The position numbers and the translations under genes are program-made. The notes beneath the pieces are model-generated. The model was not told the DNA's origin. It ran no database searches and saw nothing but the letters and a program-made list of their open reading frames with translations. Of a stretch of DNA of 64,000 nt, positions 26,216-34,452 are shown one piece after another (the stretch's first letter is position 1; each line of letters starts with the position of its first letter). The DNA comes from Actinomyces respiraculi (lineage in GTDB: Bacteria > Actinomycetota > Actinomycetes > Actinomycetales > Actinomycetaceae). Location: assembly GCF_014595995.2 (NCBI RefSeq), contig NZ_CP063989.1:1922001-1986000 (forward strand). Reading direction: 5' to 3'.

Positions 26216-27736
26216 TCAGTCGGTGCGGGTCTCGCGCCGGGCCCCCACGATGTCGACGACGGCGACGGCTCCGGCGACCAGCAGCGAGGCGATGATCGCC
26301 AGGACGCTGATGATGAGCGCGCGCTCCCATCCTGACGAGGCCGCCACGGTGAAGGCCAAGGAGGAGATGACCGCCACGCCCATGGCTGTGCCCAGGCGCT
26401 GGCCCGTCTGGAGCACGCCACCGGCGGTGCCCGCGTAGCGCAGGGGCACGTCCATGAGGCTGAGGGTCTGGTTCGGGCCGACGACGAGTGTCTGCCCGAT
26501 GCCGACCAGGGTGAGGGTCAGGGCCAGGACCCACACGCCGTGCGAGTCGTCGATCTGTATCTCCACGGCCCACGCGCTCACGGCGAGGCCGACGATGACC
26601 ACGCCGATGCCGGTCAGGACCATGGCTCTGCCCGCGCGCAGGACGTAGCGTCCCACGACCGGTGCGAGCACCGCCCCGATGAGGGCGGAGGGCAGGCCCA
26701 CGATCCCGGTGGTGAGTGCGGAGCGTCCCAGGCCTTGCTGGATGTACTGAGCGACGACGATCCAGATGGAGGTCGTGCCGAAGAAGTGGACGGCGATGAC
26801 GAGGCAGCCGCCTGAGAAGGAGCGTCGGCTGAACAGGCGCAGGTCCACCATGGGCTCGCGCCCGCGCGCGAGGTACCAACGCTCCCAGGCGGTCCAGGCC
26901 CCCAGGCAGGCGACGCCGCCGAGAGCGCTGGCCAGGCCGGAAGCCTCAGCCCCCAGGCTGACGAAGGGCAGCATGAGCAGCAGCATGGAGGTGGCCAGCA
27001 GGAGCATGCCGACGGGGTCGACGTCGGCGCGCAGGGGCCCTCCGCCGACCGGCTGCGCGCCCGTTCCCTGTAGGCCCGGTGTGCCCGGAGCTCCCGGTGC
27101 CTCCTGGGTGGACGCACCCCGCCACGTGCTGGCGGGCAGGACCTTCCAGGCGGCCAGGACGCCGGCCGCCGCAATGGGCGTGTTGACCGCGAAGCTCACC
27201 CGCCACCCGACGTCGTCCCCCAGCACCTGGAGCAGCACCCCGCTCATCACCGGACCCAGCGCGATGCTGACCCCGATGGCGGCCCCGAACCAGCCGAAGG
27301 CCCTGCCGCGCATCGGGCCCGGGAAGACCCGCTGGATCATGCCCGTCACCTGCGGGTTGAACAGGCCGGCGCCCACCCCCATGACGACGCGCGAGAGGTT
27401 GAGCAGGCTGATGGAGCCGGCCAGGGCGCAGCCAAGCGAGCCCAGGCCGAACAGCGTCAGGCCGATGACGAAGAGCCGGGCGCGTCCGAGCACGTCCCCG
27501 GCGCGCCCCGCGGCGACGAGCAGGACGCCGAAAACGAGGGAGTAGCCGGCGATGACCCACTGCAGGCCGGAGGCGGAGGCCCCCAGCGACTCCTGGATGA
27601 CGGTGAGCAGGACGTTGACGCTGGAGACGGAGAGCAGGGAGGCGAAGGCGGGGATGAGCAGGACGGCGAGCACGGCCTTCTGCTCGGGGCTCATCGCCTC
27701 GCGTGAGTCCGAGTGCGGGTGCGGCGTCCTTGTCAT
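26216..27736 (-). CDS. MFS transporter, DHA2-type drug efflux family
   Basis: A proton-driven exporter with about 14 hydrophobic segments in 506 aa. Motif A-like GRAGDVLGRARLFVIG lies between TM2 and TM3, and the DHA2-type motif C region GPVMSGVLLQVLGDDVGWR follows in TM5-6. A Gly/Pro-rich cytoplasmic loop (about residues 205-240) separates the halves. The ATG at 27736 has GGAGGG upstream; the open frame continues upstream but is a shadow. Substrate unknown. It follows brnQ on the same strand by 26 nt. Confidence 0.88.
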   Translation of the reverse strand: MTRTPHPHSDSREAMSPEQKAVLAVLLIPAFASLLSVSSVNVLLTVIQESLGASASGLQWVIAGYSLVFGVLLVAAGRAGDVLGRARLFVIGLTLFGLGSLGCALAGSISLLNLSRVVMGVGAGLFNPQVTGMIQRVFPGPMRGRAFGWFGAAIGVSIALGPVMSGVLLQVLGDDVGWRVSFAVNTPIAAAGVLAAWKVLPASTWRGASTQEAPGAPGTPGLQGTGAQPVGGGPLRADVDPVGMLLLATSMLLLMLPFVSLGAEASGLASALGGVACLGAWTAWERWYLARGREPMVDLRLFSRRSFSGGCLVIAVHFFGTTSIWIVVAQYIQQGLGRSALTTGIVGLPSALIGAVLAPVVGRYVLRAGRAMVLTGIGVVIVGLAVSAWAVEIQIDDSHGVWVLALTLTLVGIGQTLVVGPNQTLSLMDVPLRYAGTAGGVLQTGQRLGTAMGVAVISSLAFTVAASSGWERALIISVLAIIASLLVAGAVAVVDIVGARRETRTD

Positions 27737-27762
27737 GCGGTCCCTCCCCCTGGTCGGCGGGC

Positions 27763-29202
27763 TCAGCGCTGGGTCTGCCCGGTCACGATCCGCTCGACCC
27801 GGGCGGTGGTGCCCGAGTCGTCGCTGGCGGGGGTGGACCAGCGGCCGCGGTAGACGTCCTGGGCGAGGGCCACCAGGCCGACGGCGAGGGTGGGCAGGAT
27901 CCAGCCGGTCGAGTCGTTCCACACTCCGCTGTGGCTCAGCAGCTCGCTCGGCACCCTCCAGCCGACCTCGGACAGGGCCGAGACGAGGCCGAGGGCGAGG
28001 GCGCAGGCCACGGGCCAGGTGTAGACCGAGCGCAGGTGCCCGGGGGCGAGCGCGTCCACGAGGGTGACCACGACCAGGGTGATGGTGACCGGGTAGAGCA
28101 GGAGGGTCAGGGGCGAGATGACTGCGAGGATCGTGCTCAGGCCGAGGTTGGCGAGCATGAGGGAGACGGCGGCTGCGACCAGCAGGTGGGGGCGGTAGCT
28201 GCTGGCTCGCCAGGCGGTGGAGGCGTAGCCGGCCCAGGAGGACAGCAGGCCCACCGAGGTGGTCAGGCACGCGAGCAGGACGATGCCGGCGAAGATGACG
28301 ACGCCGACGCTGCCCAGGCCTGTGGCGGAGGCGGTGCGCAGCAGGGCGGTGCCGTCGGAGGCGTCGGGTCCCGGCGTGCGCGCGCCCACGAGAGCCAGCC
28401 CGGTGTACACGGCGGCCAGCAGGACGGCGGCGACGACGCCGGAGAGCGTGGCCGAGCGGGCGACCTGTCCGACGGTGGTGCGGCCCTGCTGACGCAGTGA
28501 GGTGATGACAACGATGCCGAAGACGGTCGCGGCGAGCACGTCCATCGTGAGGTAGCCCCGGGTCAGGCCCGTCGTCAGGGGCGCGGCGGCGTACTCGCCC
28601 AGGGCCTGGCGTCCCGTGCCCGCTCCGCTCGCGTGCCCGGGCAGGAAGGTGACGGCGAAGAGCACCGTCAGCAGGCCGAGCAGGGCGGGGGTCAGGACCT
28701 TGCCGATCCGGTCGGCGAGGCGGGCCGGGCTCAGGGCCACCCAGACGGTCAGGGCGAAGAAGGCGAGGCTGTGCAGTGCCAGCGCCCAGCGTCCCGGTCC
28801 GATGCCGATGAGGCCGAGAATCGGGCGGGTGGCGAGCTCGTAGGAGACGGTGGCCACGCGCGGCACGCCGTAGAGGGGGCCGATCGACAGGTAGACGGCC
28901 AGCGGCATGAGCGTGCCGAAGCGGGGGCCGACGCGGTGCGCCAGGCCGAGCACGCCCTCACCGGAGGTGCACACGGCGATGACGGCGAGCAGGGGCAGGA
29001 GCACGCCGGTGACGATGAACCCGGTGAGCACGAGGGGCAGGTGCTCGCCGGAGGAGGCGCCGAGTGCGGGCGGGAAGATGAGGTTGCCGGCCCCGAAGAA
29101 GAGGGCGAAGAGCATGAGTCCCGTCGTCACAGGGTCGCGCAGGACGGTCACCGCCGTCGTGGCGGAGGCTGCCGTGGCGGAAGTGGGGGTTGGGGCTCTC
29201 AC
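27763..29202 (-). CDS. brnQ: Branched-chain amino acid:cation symporter BrnQ (LIVCS family)
   Basis: Imports leucine, isoleucine and valine with Na+ or H+. The 479-aa membrane protein has the family signature LFALFFGAGNLIFPPALG at residues 30-50, then about 12 TM segments, including the typical GYLTMDVLAATVFGIVVI. The GTG start lies 3 nt after the dapF-like stop, so it may be a late member of the YbjN-miaA transcript. Confidence 0.93.
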   Translation of the reverse strand: MRAPTPTSATAASATTAVTVLRDPVTTGLMLFALFFGAGNLIFPPALGASSGEHLPLVLTGFIVTGVLLPLLAVIAVCTSGEGVLGLAHRVGPRFGTLMPLAVYLSIGPLYGVPRVATVSYELATRPILGLIGIGPGRWALALHSLAFFALTVWVALSPARLADRIGKVLTPALLGLLTVLFAVTFLPGHASGAGTGRQALGEYAAAPLTTGLTRGYLTMDVLAATVFGIVVITSLRQQGRTTVGQVARSATLSGVVAAVLLAAVYTGLALVGARTPGPDASDGTALLRTASATGLGSVGVVIFAGIVLLACLTTSVGLLSSWAGYASTAWRASSYRPHLLVAAAVSLMLANLGLSTILAVISPLTLLLYPVTITLVVVTLVDALAPGHLRSVYTWPVACALALGLVSALSEVGWRVPSELLSHSGVWNDSTGWILPTLAVGLVALAQDVYRGRWSTPASDDSGTTARVERIVTGQTQR

Positions 29203-29205
29203 GGA

Positions 29206-30153
29206 TCAGGCTCCCAGGGTTGCGCGGCCGGTGAGGACCGCCTGGACGATGAGCAGAACGGTGGCGTGCGGGGCCCACGGGTCGGCTCCGACGTGCACGC
29301 CCGCCCGTCCCCCGGGCACCTCGATGACGTAGTGCTCGGGGGCATCCGGTCCGAGCCACTCGTGTAGGGCGACGGCGACGGCGCAGCAGCCGCCGGCGCT
29401 GGAGGGCCGCTCCCCCACCCCGGGGAGCAGGACGCGGGCGCGGGCCTGGGCCGCCCCGGCACCGTCAGCACCGTCGTCGGTGAGGACAACGAGATCGAGG
29501 GCGGTGGGGGCCTGCGGGGCCGGGACGCAGTCGGGGGTCTCGGCGAGCAGGGCGGCGTCGAGCTCACTCTCGTCGGCGAGGGCGACGACGGTGTGGGGCT
29601 GCGCCTGAGACAGGCTCACGCTCAGGGCCGCGCGCTCCCCCTCAAGCCCGGGCACGGCGACCACCGTGTCCCAGCCCTCGGTGTCGACGTCGGCGAGGGC
29701 GTCGGCGGGCCTCACGAGGGCCGCGGGCCCCATGTCGACGGTCCACAGGCCGTCGGTGCGGGTCAGGGTGCGGGCCCCCTCGCGGGTGCCGATGGTCAGG
29801 GGGGCGTCGTCGGCGATGAGTCCCCCGGCGAGCAACGCCTCGGCCATGACGGCGGCGGCCAGACCGTCGGCGCCCAGCGGCGTGCCGGTGCGGTCGTAGG
29901 CGTCGAGGAACCACTCGGCGCCGGGCGCGGCCGCCAGCAGCGCGCCCGTGCCGCTGAGGGCGCTCGTGTGCGCCGCGCGCACGAGGACGTCGGCACCCAG
30001 GCCCGTGCGGCGGTCGCAGGCGGCGGCGACGTCGGCGGCCGTAAGGCTGACCTCGAGCTCCGGGTCGACGAGGAGCAAGACGTCGCTTTCAAGGGCGTGC
30101 CCCTTGAGCAGCGCGCGTCCGTCGAGCCCGGTGGCGGGCGGGGTCTCAGTCAT
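29206..30153 (-). CDS. DapF (diaminopimelate epimerase)-family protein lacking both catalytic cysteines
   Basis: Position and fold point to DapF: KGHALESDVLLLVDP, DRRTGLGADVLVRA and TREGARTLTRTDGLWTVDMG align with the two-domain epimerase, and it follows miaA as dapF does in mycobacteria. The key residues are gone. The first-cysteine motif (normally MCGNG) reads LGADG at about residues 93-97. The second (normally a Cys before GTGACA) reads SSAGGCCAVA at about 251-260. The ERG carboxylate-binding triplet before GVGE is LPG, and the Asn of NDF is replaced. The 315-aa frame is intact with normal codon use, so the protein is probably made but cannot racemise by the known two-cysteine mechanism. 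Start ATG 30153; an upstream ATG at 30222 would run into miaA. Confidence 0.8.
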   Translation of the reverse strand: MTETPPATGLDGRALLKGHALESDVLLLVDPELEVSLTAADVAAACDRRTGLGADVLVRAAHTSALSGTGALLAAAPGAEWFLDAYDRTGTPLGADGLAAAVMAEALLAGGLIADDAPLTIGTREGARTLTRTDGLWTVDMGPAALVRPADALADVDTEGWDTVVAVPGLEGERAALSVSLSQAQPHTVVALADESELDAALLAETPDCVPAPQAPTALDLVVLTDDGADGAGAAQARARVLLPGVGERPSSAGGCCAVAVALHEWLGPDAPEHYVIEVPGGRAGVHVGADPWAPHATVLLIVQAVLTGRATLGA

Positions 30154-30163
30154 GGGGCTCAGC

Positions 30164-31180
30164 CTAGGCGAGCACGCCCGTGCCGCCCGACCGGGGCCGG
30201 GCGTCAGCCTGCTCACGCTCATGCACGAGGCGCACGGCCAGGGAGGTGACGCGTTCTCGCTCGCCCTCGCGCCAGGCGCCGTCGGGAGTCAGGGCGACGT
30301 CGAGCCAGGTGACGCGCGGGTCGCGGCGGAACCACTTGACCTGGCGGGAGGCGAGCTTGCGGGTCGCGGCGGCGGCGGCCTCGGCGGCCTCGGGCACGCT
30401 CATCGTGCCGTCCAGGACGGCCAGCGCCTGGGCGTAGCCAATGGCGCGCGGCGCCGTACTGCCCTCACGCAGTCCCTGGGCGATCAGCGCCTCGGTCTCC
30501 TCGACCAGCCCGGCGGCGAACATGCGCCGGGCCCGCTGGTCGATGCGCGCGTTGAGGGCCTGACGCTCGGGCCTGAGCGCCAGGTGGACGGTGGGCACGA
30601 AGTCCTCGTAGTGGGGCAGGGTCGCGGAGAAGGGACGGCCCGTGACGGCCTGCACCTCCAGGGCGCGCACGACCCGGCGGGTGTTGGCGGCCTCGATGCG
30701 CTCGGCACTGGCGGGGTCGGCCTCACGCAGCTCCTCCCACAGGCGGCGTCCCCCCTCTGCCTCGGCGCGGGCCTCGAGGGCGGCGCGCACGGCGGGGTCG
30801 GTGCCCGGGAACTCCAGGGCGTCGGTGACGGCACGCACGTACAGGCCCGAGCCGCCCACGATGACGGCCCGCACCCCCCGGGCGGCGATGGCCGCAAGGT
30901 CACTGCGGGCGGCGGCCTGGTAGGCGGCGACGGACGCCTCGTCGCGCACGGAGAGCACGTCGAGCTGGTGGTGTGGGATGCCGCGCCGCTCGGTGACGCT
31001 GAGCTTGGCGGTACCGATGTCCATGCCGCGGTAGAGCTGGGAGGCGTCGGCGTTGAGTACCTCGGCGGGGGCGGGGCTGGAAGGGGCCTCCCCCAGGGCG
31101 GCGATGAGGTCGAGGGCGAGGTCGGACTTGCCGGTCGCCGTCGGACCGACGACGGCCACCCGCAGCGGGGCGCGGCTCAC
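30164..31180 (-). CDS. miaA: tRNA dimethylallyltransferase MiaA
   Basis: Adds the isopentenyl group to A37 of UNN-decoding tRNAs; the product is then methylthiolated by MiaB (52.3-54.0 kb). The 338-aa protein has P-loop VAVVGPTATGKSDLALDL, LNADASQLYRGMDIGTAK, HHQLDVLSV, IVGGSGLYVRAV and the C-terminal RQVKWFRRDPRV. The GTG start at 31180 overlaps the upstream YbjN stop (GTGA). An open frame continues upstream but is a shadow of that gene. Confidence 0.96.
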   Translation of the reverse strand: MSRAPLRVAVVGPTATGKSDLALDLIAALGEAPSSPAPAEVLNADASQLYRGMDIGTAKLSVTERRGIPHHQLDVLSVRDEASVAAYQAAARSDLAAIAARGVRAVIVGGSGLYVRAVTDALEFPGTDPAVRAALEARAEAEGGRRLWEELREADPASAERIEAANTRRVVRALEVQAVTGRPFSATLPHYEDFVPTVHLALRPERQALNARIDQRARRMFAAGLVEETEALIAQGLREGSTAPRAIGYAQALAVLDGTMSVPEAAEAAAAATRKLASRQVKWFRRDPRVTWLDVALTPDGAWREGERERVTSLAVRLVHEREQADARPRSGGTGVLA

Positions 31181-31764
31181 AGCTCGGGCAGGAGCGGTCC
31201 CACGTGGGACAGCGCCTGGGTGCAGGCGGACAGCGCCGTGTCCAGGTGCAGCCGCAGCTGCTCGGAGGTGACGCCGCTGGTGAGGTCCACGAGGTAGGTG
31301 GCGCGCACGACCGTGCCCACGGGGGTCTCGACAAGGCAGACGGTCGGGTAGTACTTCTCGCGGTTCCAGTCGTTGACGCTGGCGGCGACCTCGTCGCGCT
31401 CGCCGGGGCTCACGGGCTCCTCGGCATCGCCGGAGACCAGGAGCCAGCCGGGGTGCTCCTCGGGCTCCTCGATGACGAAGGGGAAGCCGTCCCAGGTGCC
31501 GAGCAGGCAGGCGTGATCCTCCTCCTCGTGGCGCCGGACGCCGTAACCCATGGGCCCAGTGATCATGCGCTCGATGCGCTCGAGGGTCAGGGGGCTGGTG
31601 GCCTCGCCGGTGGGCGCTTCGGGGGCGGGGCGCGGTCCCGGAGCAGCGGGGGCGTGCGGGGCCTCGGCAGTGGGGGCGGCCTGCCCCGGGGTGGTGGCCA
31701 CGCCCAGCAGGCGGGCGATGAGGCCGCGCAGGCTCCTGCGGCGGCCGCTCAGGTGGTTGCTCAC
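31177..31764 (-). CDS. YbjN-domain protein (longer paralogue)
   Basis: A 195-aa protein of unknown biochemical role. An Ala/Pro-rich low-complexity stretch spans about 20-55. The YbjN fold follows (ERIERMITGPMGYGVRRHEE, WDGFPFVIEE, VNDWNREKYYPTVCLVETP, VRATYLVDLTSGVTSEQLRL), close to type III secretion chaperone folds. GTG start overlaps the upstream YbjN gene and its stop overlaps miaA, so the three are translationally coupled. YbjN genes upstream of miaA recur in Actinobacteria. Confidence 0.82.
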   Translation of the reverse strand: MSNHLSGRRRSLRGLIARLLGVATTPGQAAPTAEAPHAPAAPGPRPAPEAPTGEATSPLTLERIERMITGPMGYGVRRHEEEDHACLLGTWDGFPFVIEEPEEHPGWLLVSGDAEEPVSPGERDEVAASVNDWNREKYYPTVCLVETPVGTVVRATYLVDLTSGVTSEQLRLHLDTALSACTQALSHVGPLLPEL

Positions 31765-32237
31765 GGCTCGAGGTCTCCTCGCAGCGGGTCCGGGAAGGTC
31801 TCCTCGGCCTCACGCATGAGGGCGACGATGAGGCGGCAGCTGATGAAGATGAACTGCTCGAGCTGGGAGTCCGTCATGCCGGCGCCCAGGGGGTAGGTGA
31901 TCTCACCGTGCAGGCGCACGACGCCGCCGTCGGCCACCGTGAGGTAGGCCTTGGGGCCGATGCGGGTGGCGTTCCACTCCTCGACGAGGCGGCGCAGCTC
32001 CACCAGGTGCTCGGTGTCCGCGATACGGTGCCACACGCCCCGCAGCTGGATCGTGCGGGTGTCCTGGATGATGACGTGGACGGTGACGTAGCGCCAGGGG
32101 ATGCCGACGTCGCCCTCGTCGTCGATGAAGAACCTCAGGCCCTGCTCACGCACGCGGTCGCGCACGCGCGCGACATCGACCGGCGCGGGCACGGCCGGTG
32201 CGGGGACCCCAGCGTCTGTGGGGGCGTGAGTGGGCAT
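31761..32237 (-). CDS. YbjN-domain protein (shorter paralogue)
   Basis: A 158-aa YbjN protein, first gene of the YbjN-YbjN-miaA-dapF-like string. It shows DDEGDVGIPWRYVTVHVI, LRRLVEEWNATRIGPKAYLT and ITYPLGAGMTDSQLEQFIFI, the same secondary-structure pattern as the following gene. Short Pro/Ala-rich N-terminus, no signal peptide. ATG at 32237; the open frame continues upstream without homology. Overlaps the next gene by 4 nt. Confidence 0.82.
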   Translation of the reverse strand: MPTHAPTDAGVPAPAVPAPVDVARVRDRVREQGLRFFIDDEGDVGIPWRYVTVHVIIQDTRTIQLRGVWHRIADTEHLVELRRLVEEWNATRIGPKAYLTVADGGVVRLHGEITYPLGAGMTDSQLEQFIFISCRLIVALMREAEETFPDPLRGDLEP

Positions 32238-32298
32238 GGCCCCCAGCCTACCGACACCGGCCACGGCACTGAGCACCACCCGGCCGGCCCCCGTGCCT

Positions 32299-33087
32299 TC
32301 AGGACTGGGAGGCGAGCACGAGCACGGCACGGCTGGGCAGGTGGAGCAGCCCGTCGGGCGCCACCGCCTCCGCTGCGCGCTCACGGTAGCGGCGGGCGGC
32401 AGCCCGCTGAACCTGCGGCTCCTGGGCGAGGAAGGTCTGCCCCACCGTCGCCACCCCTCCGGCGACCCCCGCCCACAGGTCCTCGGGGCTCACCGACCAG
32501 GTCCAGGTCACCTCTTGGGCGGTGAGGACCTCGAGGTCTGCCTCGGTGGCCAGAGCCGCCAGCCCCTGGGGCGTGCGGGGGAAGTCCAGGTGCTCGGGCA
32601 GGCGCGTGCTCGCGACTGGGACCACTCCCGCGTCGGTGAAGGCGCCGCCGACCAGCGGGTTCCAGCCGGCGCCCGCGGCGGGCCAGATCGTCATGGCGAC
32701 CCGGGCGCCGGGGGCGGCGACGCGGGCGAGCTCGCGCACGCAGGCGCGCGGATCTTCCACGTGGTTGATGACGAAGTTCGCGCACACGGCCCCGTACGCG
32801 CCATTCGGGTAGGGCAGGTCCGGCAGGGCGGCGACGTCCAGGCATGCCTGCGAGTCCTCGCCGATCCGCTCGCGGGTCATGGCCACCATGGCCGGATCGG
32901 GGTCGAGAGCCGTGACCCGGTGGCCGCGTCGCAGTGCCTGGGCGGCGAGCTCACCCGTGCCGCAGCCGACGTCGAGCAGTGGACCGGCGGCACCGGCCAC
33001 GGCGTCCACCATCATCGTGACGGTTCCTGCGCACAGGGTGGCGAAGGAGACCCGGTAGGCCTCCTCGACGCCGGTCCAGTCCTTCAT
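32299..33087 (-). CDS. Class I SAM-dependent methyltransferase (UbiE/methyltransferase-11 type)
   Basis: A 262-aa methyltransferase of unknown substrate. SAM motif LLDVGCGTGELAAQALRRG lies near residue 40, the acidic VTALDPDPAMVAMTRERIG near 60 and the NGAYGAVCANFVINHVEDP motif near 95. The C-terminal roughly 100 residues are not conserved enough for me to name a substrate. It starts 21 nt upstream-side of the FMN-binding lipoprotein stop, on the same strand, so it may be at the end of the iron transcript. Confidence 0.82.
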   Translation of the reverse strand: MKDWTGVEEAYRVSFATLCAGTVTMMVDAVAGAAGPLLDVGCGTGELAAQALRRGHRVTALDPDPAMVAMTRERIGEDSQACLDVAALPDLPYPNGAYGAVCANFVINHVEDPRACVRELARVAAPGARVAMTIWPAAGAGWNPLVGGAFTDAGVVPVASTRLPEHLDFPRTPQGLAALATEADLEVLTAQEVTWTWSVSPEDLWAGVAGGVATVGQTFLAQEPQVQRAAARRYRERAAEAVAPDGLLHLPSRAVLVLASQS

Positions 33088-33108
33088 GAGGGCATCCTCT
33101 CAAGGATG

Positions 33109-33696
33109 TCAGCCGGAGGTGGTCTGCCCAGTGGTCTCAGCCGACCCGGCCGCCTGGCCCGACTCAGCCGCCTGGGCGGCCTGGGCGGCGATGGCGTCAA
33201 TGGCCTCGTTGAAGGCGTCGGAGGTCTTGGAGGCCCCGGCCAGGGCGGTGACATGGGCCTGCTCAACGCTGCGGCCCACGACCTCGCCGGCGATCTCGTT
33301 GACGAAGTCCTGCATGTAGTCCTTCGACCGCTCGGCGAAGGGGTGGCCGACAACCTCAACCTCGCTGACCACGCCGTCGGCGAGGGTGACGGTGACGTCA
33401 ATGGAGTCCTGCTCGACGAGGTTGTCGAGGACGCCGTAGGTCTGGGTCGAGGTGTACTCACCGTCGGCGTAGGGCCCCCCGGTGGGGGCTGCGGCGGGCT
33501 CGGGCGCCCGGCTCGGGGTCCTGGTGGGGTCGGCGGCCTCACGGGTCTGGGCGCGCCCGGCGTACTCGTCACCGGTGATGGTGACCTCCTCACCGGCGGC
33601 GCACCCGGCCAGGAGGGTTCCGGCGGCGAGCAGGGCGCCGGCGGCGGCACCCGCAGGGCGCAGAACCGTGACGGTCGTGGCGGCACGCGCGCTCAT
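33109..33696 (-). CDS. FMN-binding-domain lipoprotein, probable covalently flavinylated electron carrier
   Basis: A 195-aa exported lipoprotein: signal with lipobox LAGC near residue 32, a Pro/Thr/Ala linker, then an FMN-binding domain (GPYADGEYTSTQTYGVLDN to the C-terminus). The motif AGASKTSDAF (about 155-165) fits the S/T-G-A-S/T-x-T/S consensus that ApbE enzymes modify with FMN. An apbE gene lies 8 kb away at the other end of the same locus. The start overlaps the ATPase stop by 4 nt (ATGA). Its role is likely extracytoplasmic electron transfer in iron uptake; the motif is seen, the modification is inferred. Confidence 0.8.
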   Translation of the reverse strand: MSARAATTVTVLRPAGAAAGALLAAGTLLAGCAAGEEVTITGDEYAGRAQTREAADPTRTPSRAPEPAAAPTGGPYADGEYTSTQTYGVLDNLVEQDSIDVTVTLADGVVSEVEVVGHPFAERSKDYMQDFVNEIAGEVVGRSVEQAHVTALAGASKTSDAFNEAIDAIAAQAAQAAESGQAAGSAETTGQTTSG

Positions 33697-34451
33697 GCGG
33701 TCTCCTCCTTACCGGCACCGGCGAAGTCGAGCATGTCGCGTGTGCGTCGCCGCTCGGCGCCGTCGTTCATCTTCTCCCCCACCAGGCGCCCGTGGTTGAG
33801 CAGGACCTGGCGCTCACCGCAGGAGGCGACGTGGGCGTCGTGGGTGACGACGATGAGGGTCGTGCCTTGGGCGTGCAGGCGCTGGAAGATGTCGAGGACC
33901 AGCTGCTCGTTGGCCTCGTCGAGGTTGCCGGTGGGCTCGTCAGCCAGGACGATCTCGGGGTGGTTGATGAGGGCGCGGGCGATGCACACGCGCTGCTGCT
34001 CACCACCGGAGAGCTGGGAGGGCAGGTGGTGGGCGCGCTCAGCCAGGCCGACCTTGTCCAGGGCCTCCATGGCCTCCTTCTCATCGGTCATGGAGTGGTA
34101 GTACTGGGCGACCATGACGTTCTCGACGGCGGTCAGGTGCGGCACGAGGTGGAACTGCTGGAAGACGAGCCCGATGACGTTCTTGCGGATGTCGGTCAGC
34201 TGGGCGGCATTGAGGCGGCCGAGCTCGCGCCCGTCGAGGAGCACCGAGCCCTTCGAGGCGGTGTCCATGCAGCCGATGATGTTCATGAGCGTCGTCTTAC
34301 CCGAGCCGGAGGAACCGACGAGGGAGAGCCACTGGCCGCGCGGCACGTCGAGGCTGACGTCGTCAACGGCGTGCAGGTCCCCGTAGATCTTGGACACGTG
34401 CCGCAGCTGGAGCAGGGGCCGGTCCTGAGGCTCGGTGGTGGTGTCAGTCAT
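33693..34451 (-). CDS. ABC transporter ATPase (MacB/LolD type) of the iron locus
   Basis: A 252-aa ATPase partner for the two FtsX-type permeases. Walker A VGSSGSGKTTLMNIIG near residue 45, Q-loop VFQQFHLVPHL, signature LSGGEQQRVCIARALINHPE and Walker B IVLADEPTGNLDEA are complete. MacB/LolD ATPases power mechanotransmission rather than classical import. ATG 34451 follows the permease stop by 1 nt. Same transcript as the P19 and FTR1 genes. Confidence 0.92.
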   Translation of the reverse strand: MTDTTTEPQDRPLLQLRHVSKIYGDLHAVDDVSLDVPRGQWLSLVGSSGSGKTTLMNIIGCMDTASKGSVLLDGRELGRLNAAQLTDIRKNVIGLVFQQFHLVPHLTAVENVMVAQYYHSMTDEKEAMEALDKVGLAERAHHLPSQLSGGEQQRVCIARALINHPEIVLADEPTGNLDEANEQLVLDIFQRLHAQGTTLIVVTHDAHVASCGERQVLLNHGRLVGEKMNDGAERRRTRDMLDFAGAGKEETA

Positions 34452-34452
34452 C

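Noticed and set aside
27737..28270. MFS protein extended upstream into brnQ
   Set aside because: The added residues are a shadow of brnQ; the ATG at 27736 has a good ribosome-binding site.
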